DNA from: a virus
IMG/VR virus record: IMGVR_UViG_3300044712_001727
Coordinates: 1-39,360 of that record
DNA length: 39,360 nucleotides
Direction: 5' to 3' (one strand)
In this document: in pieces, positions 32,028-39,359 of the stretch
How the letters are laid out: each line of letters starts with the position of its first letter
Numbering within the stretch: the stretch's first letter is position 1
Notes under the pieces: generated by a model
What the model saw: only the letters and a program-made list of their open reading frames with translations
Databases searched by the model: none
What the model was told of the DNA's origin: nothing
Position numbers and translations under genes: made by a program

Positions 32028-32159
32028 ATCGGCTCCAGTCGATGATATGACCGGGATTGTGTCAGGTGTTTTACGGGGTGGGAATCACTTCTGGCACATT
32101 CTGACGCATCCTGACGCAAAATGTTGTGGTTTTGAAAATAATTTTATCCATATCTTGTG

Positions 32160-32492
32160 TTATGGCGATTCCAAAATTGACCGCATTTGCTCAAGCAATA
32201 GTTCAAATTTTGGCAAATATCTTTCGATCACCTCTTTATCGCTGCCCAGGACGTCGGCGGCGAATTTGTCCCAGGGCAGATACTGGTCGAACTCGTCTTC
32301 CTCTGTGCACGAAACAAATAAAGCATCTCCGTCAGAATTCCTGGACAGAAAAACAGACGGGGATGACCAATTTGGCAATAAATCGATTGCCGCATCCACA
32401 ATAGTTTCCGTCAATTTGTTGGCAACTTCCGCCATAACCACGCCCAGGACGTGGGCGCGGAGCGCATCGGTTATTTTCGCTTGGTTAGTCAT
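32160..32492 (-). CDS. Third gene of AT-rich cassette (110 aa, unknown)
   Basis: The ATG at 32492 follows GGAGG by 9 bases. The helical acidic protein (MTNQAKITDALRAHVLGVVM) has aromatic-rich segments (DQYLPWDKFAAD) and no recognised domain. Its plan resembles the 125-aa neighbour: an N-terminal helix with A/V-A-N-K/T-L, then short strands, then a C-terminal amphipathic helix. They may be divergent relatives. Probably an accessory moron gene. Function unknown. Confidence 0.6.
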   Translation of the reverse strand: MTNQAKITDALRAHVLGVVMAEVANKLTETIVDAAIDLLPNWSSPSVFLSRNSDGDALFVSCTEEDEFDQYLPWDKFAADVLGSDKEVIERYLPKFELLLEQMRSILESP

Positions 32493-32538
32493 AGTTAAAA
32501 TCCTCCTTGGTTTCCCGCGCCGGTCAGGGCGCAGGCCG

Positions 32539-32916
32539 TTAGACATATCCCAATGCAATGGTTTCGATATCTGCCGCTAATTTTTTTAATGCGTCGCTAA
32601 TCTCTTTCGCCCGTTTTTTATCATCCGCGTCAACCTCACGTTCCAGCATCCACACAGCCGCTTCCCGCAGGTTAAATTCATAGCGCGGGTTGTTTTTAAG
32701 AGGCCCTGATAACTGCAAACGCAAGGTAAGAGGATCTTCAGGCAACTTTCCGGCGGGTTCAGGAAAATATATATATGTATCCATTCCGTCCATTACATCT
32801 TCCAAAATATCTGCGGCAACCGTTTTGATCAGTGTATTAGCCAACTTTTCAATTTCTTTGGGTGCTTCGTAGTATTCAAGATCCCATACGTTCTTTTCAG
32901 AAGTTACCCTTTTCAT
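32539..32916 (-). CDS. Second gene of AT-rich cassette (125 aa, unknown)
   Basis: The ATG at 32916 overlaps the stop of the 45-aa gene (ATGA) and has GGGAGG upstream. The product begins MKRVTSEKNVWDLEYYEAPK, with helices ANTLIKTVAADILEDVMDGM, a YIYFPEPAG strand and a charged C-terminal helix. No family recognised. Translation coupling to an RHH-like small protein suits a two-gene toxin-antitoxin or exclusion unit, but this is inference. Confidence 0.6.
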   Translation of the reverse strand: MKRVTSEKNVWDLEYYEAPKEIEKLANTLIKTVAADILEDVMDGMDTYIYFPEPAGKLPEDPLTLRLQLSGPLKNNPRYEFNLREAAVWMLEREVDADDKKRAKEISDALKKLAADIETIALGYV

Positions 32917-33050
32917 TTCGCACCTCCCAGTCGCTGTCGCATAGCCCACTTGATCCAGTTCCACAGATTATCAAAGCCGTCTTTTTCCGCCTGTTCTTCC
33001 CACTTCTTTTTTTCCTCATCAGTTAAAGTTCCGCCGTGTATTCGAGCCAT
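32913..33050 (-). CDS. 45-residue RHH-like protein, first gene of cassette
   Basis: MARIHGGTLTDEEKKKWEEQ, then DNLWNWIKWAMRQRLG: a short basic and acidic protein with one strand and two helices, compatible with a ribbon-helix-helix regulator. RBS AAAAGGAGA lies 8 bases before ATG 33050. It is the first gene behind a sigma70-type promoter that overlaps a direct 9-bp repeat, as is usual for autoregulated antitoxins. Confidence 0.6.
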   Translation of the reverse strand: MARIHGGTLTDEEKKKWEEQAEKDGFDNLWNWIKWAMRQRLGGAK

Positions 33051-33083
33051 AGAATTGTCTCCTTTTGCTGGATTTTTAACAAT

Positions 33084-33111
33084 TCTATACGCAATTATAC
33101 GCAACTGTCAA
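33084..33111 (-). promoter_or_regulatory. Sigma70-type promoter of the cassette with repeated operator
   Basis: TTGACA (33111-33106), 16-base spacer, TATAGA (33089-33084). Across the -10 lie two direct copies of TTGCGTATA (33104-33096 and 33094-33086) with a 10-base period, a likely autoregulatory operator. Confidence 0.7.
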
Positions 33112-33138
33112 CAGATAAATAATTTGCACTAAAAATGA

Positions 33139-33170
33139 ATCTAACCGGCTCAATTTTGAGCCGGTTAGAT
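33139..33170 (-). terminator. Strong terminator before the cassette
   Basis: A perfect 15-bp inverted repeat (arms 33139-33153 and 33156-33170) with a 2-base centre, followed by TCATTTTTAG on the minus strand. It overlaps the stop of the HTH gene and isolates the cassette from the terminase transcript. Confidence 0.75.
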
Positions 33171-33452
33171 CGTTACAGGAATATCAAGCGGGGAAAAATC
33201 ATCACCCATCACCAGCAGCCGGTAATCCTCCAGCGCCTGGAGGGAATAACGTTTCCCCTTCATCTGACCAGGCCGCAACGGTTGCGACTTGATCAACCCC
33301 TCTTCATCCAGTCTGTACAGCGTGCGCACCGATATTTGCAGCAATTCTGCGGCACGGGGCGGGCGCAATACGGTGTTTGCCAGGATAATGCGGCGCTTCA
33401 AGGCTTCGATATCACCCTTGTTGATCTTATCCGACTGCGTTTCATTCGCCAC
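33165..33452 (-). CDS. MerR/HTH_17-like small DNA-binding protein
   Basis: 95 residues. PRAAELLQISVRTLYRLDEE is a helix-turn-helix of the excisionase/MerR-like type, followed by GKRYSLQALEDYRLLV, a typical wing and helix. It uses GTG at 33452 within the end of the terminase large gene. It might be a regulator or excisionase (Xis-like) despite its distance from the integrase. Confidence 0.65.
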   Translation of the reverse strand: MANETQSDKINKGDIEALKRRIILANTVLRPPRAAELLQISVRTLYRLDEEGLIKSQPLRPGQMKGKRYSLQALEDYRLLVMGDDFSPLDIPVTI

Positions 33453-35352
33453 TTGATACCCCCTGGCTGTATATTATGCGGCTTTTCTTTGGTTTTGGCG
33501 GCAGTTCGCTGCCTGATTTGAGTATGATCTGCAGATCCTTTGCCCGCGCTTCATAGTTCGGATTGAGTATTTCCCGCACGGCCATGTTGCCGACCCGCAC
33601 GTCCAGCGCTTCGTTGCGGATAAAGCCGGGGCGCAGCTTCCAGACCGTTTCCAGCTTGTTCGTGCGGCGGTTCTTTTCCTTGACGGCATGCTCTGCGGTA
33701 AGCATGCGAAAATATTCGAAGTCGTAGGACATGGGGAAGTGGCAGCTTCGCGGCCCGCCGGGCTCGTTGTTGAGCCAGGTGAAGAGGGCGTCTTTTCCGG
33801 AGCTGACGCCCAGCTCGTAGAAGGCGACCTTGTACTTTGGCGATTTGCTTGGCTTGCGCGGGACAAGCGGAGCGCTGCTGTTGTTGCCACCCTTGTGCGC
33901 GATGTAGCGCCGCGAGCGCCTGACGAACTTGGCGACCATTTCTGCACGGTAGCCGAGGTCAACGCCCATTCTGGTGATCGTCAGTTCGGCGCCGGATTCG
34001 TGCAGCCAGGTGGATGTTTCCGCCCAGTCGTGGAGCTGGCTCCAGATGTCATCCTTGGTGGTGTCACCGTGGAATGAGCGGTATTCGACACCCCACGATT
34101 CGTGGCCCGCGCCCCAGGCGACGACCTCGCATTCCAGCCGGTTGGCCTGGACATCCACGTCGGCGGTGAGGACAACGGCCTGCATCGGTACGCGCCAGGT
34201 TGCATCCTCGGGAGCGTAATGCTCGCGGCGATTGTAGAGTTCTTTTTCCTTGATGGTGTCGCCTTCGGAATCTACCGGCAGCGGCAGGCCGAGACAGTCG
34301 TTGTAGAAGTATTTGAGGTTTTCCAGCGTCGGCTCGCTGAGGGTGACCAGATAGGCCTGGGCGATCTCGTTGAAATAGACAAAGCGGGACAGCATCGGGG
34401 GAACATGCCACCAGATCGAGGATGGGCGCAGGTGAATGACGCGATCGTCGCGGCGTTTCCAGCGGCCGGCCTTGACGGCATCGTCGCGGTCGTCTTCATC
34501 CCATTTGCCCTGGCACTGTTCGCACTCATACCAGGCGGAGCCGTTGCGGGACAGGTCGCGGGGATCGGTGACGCCATCGGCCCAGCGCACTTGGGAGAAT
34601 TTAAGGGTTTGCTCGTGCCTACAGTGCGGGCAGACGGCGTAGAACTCGCGGACCTCCTGGGCATGATGCTGTGCGGACCAGACCGGGCCATCGACGGTGG
34701 AAGATGTGCAGGCGTCGAGGATCTTGCGCGAGTGTTTGAAAGCCCTGGTTCGGGCGTAGGACTTCTGGAGGGCCGAGGCCGGATAGAGATCGATTTCATC
34801 ACGGATCAGATAGCGGATCGGCTTGGAAGCGAGGCGACCTTCTGAATTGGACCAGGCCAGATATATGGTCATGCCGTTTTTCAATCTGATCCGTTGCCGG
34901 CCCAGATCATCAGGGTTCTTTGTTCTCAATTTCCGCAGAGATGGAGTATCTCGGAACATTGGAATCAGTCGGTCGCTGATGGTGTCGCCACCGGTTGACT
35001 GATCCTGCATGACCAGCAGCGCCGGGCCGGGATCCTCGGATGCGGCCCAACCGATGCAGTTGTGCAGCACGTCGGTTTTACCCCCCTGGGATCCTCCTGC
35101 AATGGTGAGGTGTTGGACGTGTTCTGTGCTGAAGGCGTCCATAATGTCTACCAGATAGGGCGCGACATCATTGTCCCAGGGGCCGGGCAACGGTGATATG
35201 TGGACGTGGCGCTGGCGGTGTGCCCACTGGGACCCGCTCTTGTTGGACCCGGCCTGAAAAGCCAATCGTTCACCGGGATAGAGCCGGTAGGAGCGAGGCG
35301 GAGCTGCCGGCAGCCAGGAGTAATCAGTTATGTGCTGAACGGCGGCAGACAT
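33442..35352 (-). CDS. terL: Terminase large subunit (lambda gpA-like)
   Basis: 636 residues. Walker A GGSQGGKTDV (K92), a Walker B-like region YLIRDEIDLYPA and the CPHCRHEQTL zinc motif of the GpA family (Pfam Phage_GPA). Nuclease domain acidic residues lie in the C-terminal half, for example the ADVDVQANRLE and VDLGYRAEMV regions. It cuts and packages genome DNA through the portal. It lies just after a 47-aa membrane protein and terS. Confidence 0.93.
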   Translation of the reverse strand: MSAAVQHITDYSWLPAAPPRSYRLYPGERLAFQAGSNKSGSQWAHRQRHVHISPLPGPWDNDVAPYLVDIMDAFSTEHVQHLTIAGGSQGGKTDVLHNCIGWAASEDPGPALLVMQDQSTGGDTISDRLIPMFRDTPSLRKLRTKNPDDLGRQRIRLKNGMTIYLAWSNSEGRLASKPIRYLIRDEIDLYPASALQKSYARTRAFKHSRKILDACTSSTVDGPVWSAQHHAQEVREFYAVCPHCRHEQTLKFSQVRWADGVTDPRDLSRNGSAWYECEQCQGKWDEDDRDDAVKAGRWKRRDDRVIHLRPSSIWWHVPPMLSRFVYFNEIAQAYLVTLSEPTLENLKYFYNDCLGLPLPVDSEGDTIKEKELYNRREHYAPEDATWRVPMQAVVLTADVDVQANRLECEVVAWGAGHESWGVEYRSFHGDTTKDDIWSQLHDWAETSTWLHESGAELTITRMGVDLGYRAEMVAKFVRRSRRYIAHKGGNNSSAPLVPRKPSKSPKYKVAFYELGVSSGKDALFTWLNNEPGGPRSCHFPMSYDFEYFRMLTAEHAVKEKNRRTNKLETVWKLRPGFIRNEALDVRVGNMAVREILNPNYEARAKDLQIILKSGSELPPKPKKSRIIYSQGVSSGE

Positions 35353-35356
35353 GGCG

Positions 35357-35500
35357 TCAGAATGTCACCGTGGCGGTGAGAATTGCAGCTGCAGCCCAAT
35401 AAATAGCGCGGCGGTAATCATCATGAAACACACAGACTGCCGCGGAACCGACATTGAGCGCGATGGTGAAGCACGGAAAAAGCCACTTCGGAATTATCAT
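35357..35500 (-). CDS. 47-residue two-helix membrane protein between terS and terL
   Basis: MIIPKWLFPCFTIALNVGSA, then AVCVFHDDYRRAIYWAAAAI: two short hydrophobic helices. The ATG at 35500 overlaps the terS stop (ATGA). Unknown. Small membrane proteins in this spot are found in other phages. Confidence 0.55.
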   Translation of the reverse strand: MIIPKWLFPCFTIALNVGSAAVCVFHDDYRRAIYWAAAAILTATVTF

Positions 35501-36201
35501 TCGTCATCCTCTTCCGGCCCCTGGATCGGGCGGCTGTAGTTATCAAGCACCTTGCGGTTGATGCCGAGCATGAAGCTGATCAGGTCCGGCGCTTTTTGCG
35601 GATCACCTCCGACCATTTTAATTATCCTGCCGGCGGAGCTGCGGGCGGAGGCGTCCAGATGCGTCTTGAGGTCGCTGGCCCGGGCGGCAAGTTCAATTTC
35701 TACATGTTCACGGGGGATCAGTTCGCCCTGGCGCTCCTTATACTTCAGCTCACGCAGACCGGCATCGCTAGAAATACGCCGGATTTCTTCCTTAAGCTTC
35801 TGTTCCTGAAGGTTAATCATGTCATCCGTGGCGGATCCGTCCTTGCGCTGTAGATGTTGCCGGGCATAATCCTGGGCGGCGGACAGGGTGTATTTCCCGT
35901 CCGGGCCGGGCCGGATCTTTCCATCATCGCGGTGTTCATAGGCGCTGCTCCTACTGATCTTCCACCCCTCGGCATCCAGATACGCGACTACATCCATGAG
36001 CGAGTCGAACAGATGCTCCCCGCCGGACTCGTAGCGGGAAGTGCGGAAAGCTTTAAGGGCGGCCTCGGCTTTTTTCAGGCTCTTGAGGTTGGCACCGGTC
36101 GGCTTGCGCTTGGCCAGCTCCAGGGCATCGTCGCGGTGAGCAACAAGGCGCGCTTCTTCCTGGTCGATAGCTGCGGTTATGTCAGGTGCCGAGATGGTCA
36201 T
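35497..36201 (-). CDS. terS: Terminase small subunit (Nu1-like)
   Basis: 234 residues. The N-terminal helix-turn-helix (ISRSSAYEHRDDGKIRPGPD), preceded by an acidic/basic leader, a coiled-coil-like centre (EQKLKEEIRRISSDAGLREL) and a C-terminal helical region. It fits Nu1-like recognition of the packaging site, and it lies immediately upstream of terL. The ATG 36201 overlaps the previous gene. Confidence 0.75.
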   Translation of the reverse strand: MTISAPDITAAIDQEEARLVAHRDDALELAKRKPTGANLKSLKKAEAALKAFRTSRYESGGEHLFDSLMDVVAYLDAEGWKISRSSAYEHRDDGKIRPGPDGKYTLSAAQDYARQHLQRKDGSATDDMINLQEQKLKEEIRRISSDAGLRELKYKERQGELIPREHVEIELAARASDLKTHLDASARSSAGRIIKMVGGDPQKAPDLISFMLGINRKVLDNYSRPIQGPEEDDE

Positions 36202-36476
36202 GGCTCCGGATCCTCGACGTAGTACCCACGCTCGACGTTGTCGTAGAGGGTTTGCTCATACCCCATGGCGATGTCTGCTCCCCTGCCCTCCAGGATGTGA
36301 TGCAGGGTTTCAGCGCTGTGTTTGGCGTTCCACGTTTCTGTCGCGGCCCGCTGCAGATTGCACCATAGCAACTCCCAGCCTATCTCAAATACTTCGGGAA
36401 GAAGATGCCACCATTGGCGACAGAGAGAATTGGAGACAAAGCGGGTGGTGGGGAACTGGTAGAGGTCGCGGTTCAT
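36198..36476 (-). CDS. Hypothetical protein before terS (92 aa)
   Basis: A Trp/His-rich helical protein (WWHLLPEVFEIGWELLW). Its stop overlaps terS by 4 bases, and it starts 34 bases behind the reverse transcriptase stop. No domain recognised. It could be the first gene of the late operon. Confidence 0.55.
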   Translation of the reverse strand: MNRDLYQFPTTRFVSNSLCRQWWHLLPEVFEIGWELLWCNLQRAATETWNAKHSAETLHHILEGRGADIAMGYEQTLYDNVERGYYVEDPEP

Positions 36477-36510
36477 AGGATATTCTCCGTTTATGATTGT
36501 TTTCTGCCGG

Positions 36511-37641
36511 TCAATTTAAGCGTTTCCTGAATACCTTCGTAAATCCGCCATCCACACAATGCCCCTTACGGAGCGCCACCCTTGCGAGTCTCGCCCTGAC
36601 ACCGTGGCTGTGGTCCGACTGCCGGAACAATCCGAAGTAGCTGTTCGCGCTCCGCACAAAATTTTTACAGCTCTTACTGGTTACTGTCTTCCAGACATTA
36701 TCCCGCGTCGTCCGCCTCAGCACCCTTCGCCATGGCTTGATGATCTGTCCAACAAAATCCACGCCTCGCTCGATTGGCTGAAGGATCGTCTTACGCGGAT
36801 TGAGCGCCAGACCGAGGTACTCCGAGACAAACCTGCCGATCTCAGCACTGGCAGCGTTCAGCCAGGTCGGGGAATCATGCAGCAACACCATGTCGTCAAC
36901 GTATCGGATGTAGTGCCGAGCTCCTATACGGTGCTTTATATGCTGATCGAGTACATCCAGGTAGACATTGGCGAAAAACTGGCTGCTGAGGTTGCCGATC
37001 GGCAGCCCCAGGTGAGGGGGTTGGTTAAACAGGCTCTTGTGTGGCGGGATCAGGGCCAGCAGGTCAGGTGCGGCCTTGATCCGGACGTTTTCACGCGGAT
37101 CATGGAAGAGAATGGTATCGACCAGCCGCATTGTCCACGGTTCATTGATCTTCCGAGACAGCAGATCGCGGAGGATGTTCTTGTCGATACTGACAAAGAA
37201 GTTGGCCATGTCGAGCTTCAGGTAGTAGGCCCGGCGCGTCCAGTTCTGCGTGATGCTCCTGATCTTATGTTCCAGGCGTTTTGCGCCGTACAGCGTGCCA
37301 CGGCCAGGTATGCAGGCGCAACTATCCGCGATGAAGGAGCGATGGAACCTATCCGCAATTCGATTGTAGAGCAGGTGGTGCACGATCCTGTCCCGGAAGT
37401 CGGCCGCCCATACCTCGCGGGGTTTCGGCCTGGTTACCACAAAACAGATGGAGGTGCCGGGCTGATAGCTCCCGTCCACCAGCTCCCGGTACAGCTCCAT
37501 GATGTTGCGCTCCAGGCTGGTTTCAAACTTTAATGCATTGGCGGTATTGCGCTTGCGCTTGCGGCAGTCGTAATAGGCGCACAGCAGTTCATCCACCGTC
37601 ACGTCGGCATCGCTATGATCTGCGGACCGCTCGAACCCCAT
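36511..37641 (-). CDS. DGR reverse transcriptase
   Basis: 376 residues from ATG 37641. A longer in-frame ATG at 37677 would make its leader from the template repeat. The reverse transcriptase domain has LKLDMANFF (D144), LGLPIGNLSSQ (about 211-221) and the active site YVDD (247-250). The IGxxxSQ form of motif 4 separates DGR RTs from group II intron RTs (QGxxxSP). It copies the TR RNA into cDNA with random errors at adenines, with Avd as partner. It is downstream of avd and TR in the usual avd-TR-RT order. Confidence 0.93.
   Translation of the reverse strand: MGFERSADHSDADVTVDELLCAYYDCRKRKRNTANALKFETSLERNIMELYRELVDGSYQPGTSICFVVTRPKPREVWAADFRDRIVHHLLYNRIADRFHRSFIADSCACIPGRGTLYGAKRLEHKIRSITQNWTRRAYYLKLDMANFFVSIDKNILRDLLSRKINEPWTMRLVDTILFHDPRENVRIKAAPDLLALIPPHKSLFNQPPHLGLPIGNLSSQFFANVYLDVLDQHIKHRIGARHYIRYVDDMVLLHDSPTWLNAASAEIGRFVSEYLGLALNPRKTILQPIERGVDFVGQIIKPWRRVLRRTTRDNVWKTVTSKSCKNFVRSANSYFGLFRQSDHSHGVRARLARVALRKGHCVDGGFTKVFRKRLN
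37620..37640 (-). other. Predicted IMH-like 3' end of template and targets
   Basis: In TR and both VRs this end (GGGGTTCGAGCGGTCCGCAG on the coding strand) is unchanged, although it contains adenines. It is the expected initiation-of-mutagenic-homing region (IMH, IMH*). Sequence beyond it differs between TR and VR. Confidence 0.7.
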
Positions 37642-37719
37642 TGTTGTTGTTCTTATTGTTGTTGTTCTGGTTGCCATTGTTGAAATTCACGATCCATGCG
37701 TTGTTGGAGTTAGAGGCGT
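37620..37719 (-). repeat. DGR template repeat (TR)
   Basis: A 100-bp copy of the variable regions at 38288-38387 and 38848-38947. Read in the target frame it has 16 Asn codons of AAY type in about 34 codons (NASNSNNAWIVNFNNGNQ... and onward), the usual adenine-rich template. All differences to the two VRs fall on coding-strand adenines. It overlaps the RT leader and lies behind avd. Confidence 0.93.
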
Positions 37720-37891
37720 TATGTCGTGATGCTCACGTCGCACAGCGGAAGGCATTGCCGATCCGCCATGAAACTGCGGCGCGACCTTGCAGGGCCAATG
37801 CCCGCCGGTTTCGTCTTAAGGCGCTTTACCGTGGGGGCCTTTCCCCAGGGACACGACCAGATTATTCGCACGGACATAACCGCCATGACGG
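37720..37891 (-). other. avd-TR spacer without a convincing gene
   Basis: 172 bases between TR and avd. A 68-residue frame (37719-37925) exists but has no good start and no domain. In DGR systems the flanks of TR are structured RNA needed for cDNA synthesis, so a non-coding role is likely. Confidence 0.4.
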
Positions 37892-38245
37892 TCATGCAAC
37901 AGGCGACGATGCGGACTTGAGCCAACCAGATGATTGCCTGCCGATCTGGTCGGTCAACTCGATGGTCTGGGCGAACTGTCCCGTGCTGATCAACCGCATG
38001 TCCTTGGACAGCCTGAGCAGTAACGTCACCACCTGGAGGTGCTCCTGTAGTGTTTCCAGGTGGTGACGCTTATCGCGGGAACAGTTTGCCCGATAGATCA
38101 GCACGGTCAATTCGACACACTCCTCACGGATCTTGCCACCGAGCGATTGCTTGTAGTCACGAGGCATATCTTTAGTTATACGGGTGACCACCTGGAGCAG
38201 ATCATAGGTAACGCGGTATATGGGAAGTGTCGAAGCCAGTGCCAT
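37892..38245 (-). CDS. avd: DGR accessory protein Avd
   Basis: 117 residues: helical, basic, with LPIYRVTYDLLQVVTRITKD, the segment REECVELTVLIYRANCSRDK and QEHLQVVTLLLRLSKDM. This fits the Avd four-helix bundle that forms a pentameric barrel and binds the RT and the TR RNA. ATG 38245 has AAAGGAA upstream. It lies between the first target gene and TR. It is needed for mutagenic homing. Confidence 0.85.
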   Translation of the reverse strand: MALASTLPIYRVTYDLLQVVTRITKDMPRDYKQSLGGKIREECVELTVLIYRANCSRDKRHHLETLQEHLQVVTLLLRLSKDMRLISTGQFAQTIELTDQIGRQSSGWLKSASSPVA

Positions 38246-38274
38246 AGTTGATTCCTTTTTAAATAGTTAAAGGG

Positions 38275-38799
38275 CTAAATTTTTAATCTGCGGACCGCTC
38301 GAACCCCACCGTTGAAGCTCTTACCGCTGGTGCCCTGGCTGCCACTGCCGAAACCCACGACCCATGCGTAGTAGGAGCTAGAGGCGTGCTCAGTGCTGGA
38401 CCAATACCAGGTCGTATCGAATGCCTCTGCCCCACCGGCACGGAAGAGTTCAGGAGTCTTCTTACGGTTCGGGCCGAGTGCCATCCAGATCCGCATCAAC
38501 TCATCCCGTGAAGGCAAATACCAGTCATTGAAACCGCCGATCTGGAGCGACCGGCAGAACTGGGCGGCAGGGTGATTATCGTCGTTGATTTTCTCACTGT
38601 TAATAAAGCCTTCTTCGTCACTGTCGGTTCCGTCAAAGGCATTCAGCTTTTTCTTCTTGTAATCCAGGCTCAACTTTTCGCCCTCGGCCTTTGGAGCCAC
38701 GATCAGGGCGAATCGCACTTCATCAACGATGATCTCACCAGCGAAGAATCCGCCACCAAAAGCCACTCCCAAAGCGGGTATAACCAATTTTTTTGCCAT
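38275..38799 (-). CDS. DGR target protein 1 (DUF1566/C-type-lectin-like variable domain)
   Basis: 174 residues. An N-terminal beta segment GGGFFAGEIIVDEVRFALIV, a DGTDSDEEGF acidic loop, then the DUF1566-type domain (FNDWYLPSRDELMRIW; FDTTWYWSSTEHAS). The C-terminal variable region, residues about 138-171, ends GGVRAVRRLKI. The variable residues sit on a C-type-lectin-like surface that would contact the receptor. The start ATG at 38799 has GGGAGG upstream. It shares its first 127 bp with target 2. Confidence 0.93.
   Translation of the reverse strand: MAKKLVIPALGVAFGGGFFAGEIIVDEVRFALIVAPKAEGEKLSLDYKKKKLNAFDGTDSDEEGFINSEKINDDNHPAAQFCRSLQIGGFNDWYLPSRDELMRIWMALGPNRKKTPELFRAGGAEAFDTTWYWSSTEHASSSYYAWVVGFGSGSQGTSGKSFNGGVRAVRRLKI
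38288..38387 (-). repeat. DGR variable repeat VR1
   Basis: 100 bp aligned to the TR with no gap. By hand count there are 21 substitutions, all at template adenines (coding strand). The resulting surface includes SSSYY, GFGSGSQG and SFN changes. Confidence 0.93.
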
Positions 38800-38834
38800 G
38801 CTGCACCTCCCTTAATTGTTAAATTGGTAAATGG

Positions 38835-39359
38835 TTAAATTTTCAATCTGCGGACCGCTCGAACCCCATTGGCGTCGCTCTTACCGTCGTAGCCCTGGGA
38901 GCCATTGCTGAAATACACGACCCACGCGTAGCCGGAGTAAGAGGCGTATTCGGTACTTGACCAATACCAGTCCCGTTCAAACGCCTCTGAGCCGCCCTCG
39001 CGGAAGAGTTCCGGAGTGTTCTTCCGGCTCAGGCCCAGGTTGCGCTCCAGTAGCGCCAGTTCATCACGCGACGGTAGATACCAGTCATTAAAGCCTCCAA
39101 CCTGGAGCGAGCGGCAAAACTGGGCAGCGGGATGATTGGCATCATTGATCTTCTCGCTGTTAGCCAGGCCGTCGTCATCGCTGTCGGTACCGTCGGAGAT
39201 GCCCCGGTTTTTCTTCTTGTACTCCAGGTCCATCTTTTCGCCCTCGGCCTTTGGAGCCACGATCAGGGCGAATCGCACTTCATCAACGATGATCTCACCA
39301 GCGAAGAATCCGCCACCAAAAGCCACTCCCAAAGCGGGTATAACCAATTTTTTTGCCAT
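38835..39359 (-). CDS. DGR target protein 2 (mosaic of target 1 and target 3)
   Basis: 174 residues with the same plan as target 1. The N-terminus (to about residue 42) is identical to target 1 at base level (39234-39360 = 38674-38800, 127 bp). The next stretch (39110-39236) is identical to the left-edge target at 1-127. The variable region has YASYSGYAWVVYFSNGSQ and SDANGVRAVRRLKI. The ATG is at 39357-39359, at the window edge, so its ribosome site is outside the window. Confidence 0.93.
   Translation of the reverse strand: MAKKLVIPALGVAFGGGFFAGEIIVDEVRFALIVAPKAEGEKMDLEYKKKNRGISDGTDSDDDGLANSEKINDANHPAAQFCRSLQVGGFNDWYLPSRDELALLERNLGLSRKNTPELFREGGSEAFERDWYWSSTEYASYSGYAWVVYFSNGSQGYDGKSDANGVRAVRRLKI
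38848..38947 (-). repeat. DGR variable repeat VR2
   Basis: 100 bp aligned to the TR without gap. By hand count there are 20 substitutions, all at template adenines. It differs from VR1 in many codons. Confidence 0.93.

Noticed and set aside
33094-33099. TATAAT as the -10 box of the cassette promoter
   Set aside because: Only 6 bases from TTGACA; the TATAGA at 33084-33089 has proper 16-base spacing, and the TATAAT belongs to the direct repeat.
36559-37533. 324-aa plus-strand frame
   Set aside because: Antisense to the reverse transcriptase; no domain.
37719-37925. 68-aa minus frame between TR and avd
   Set aside because: No ribosome site or domain, overlaps the avd end and TR; likely structured non-coding RNA of the DGR.
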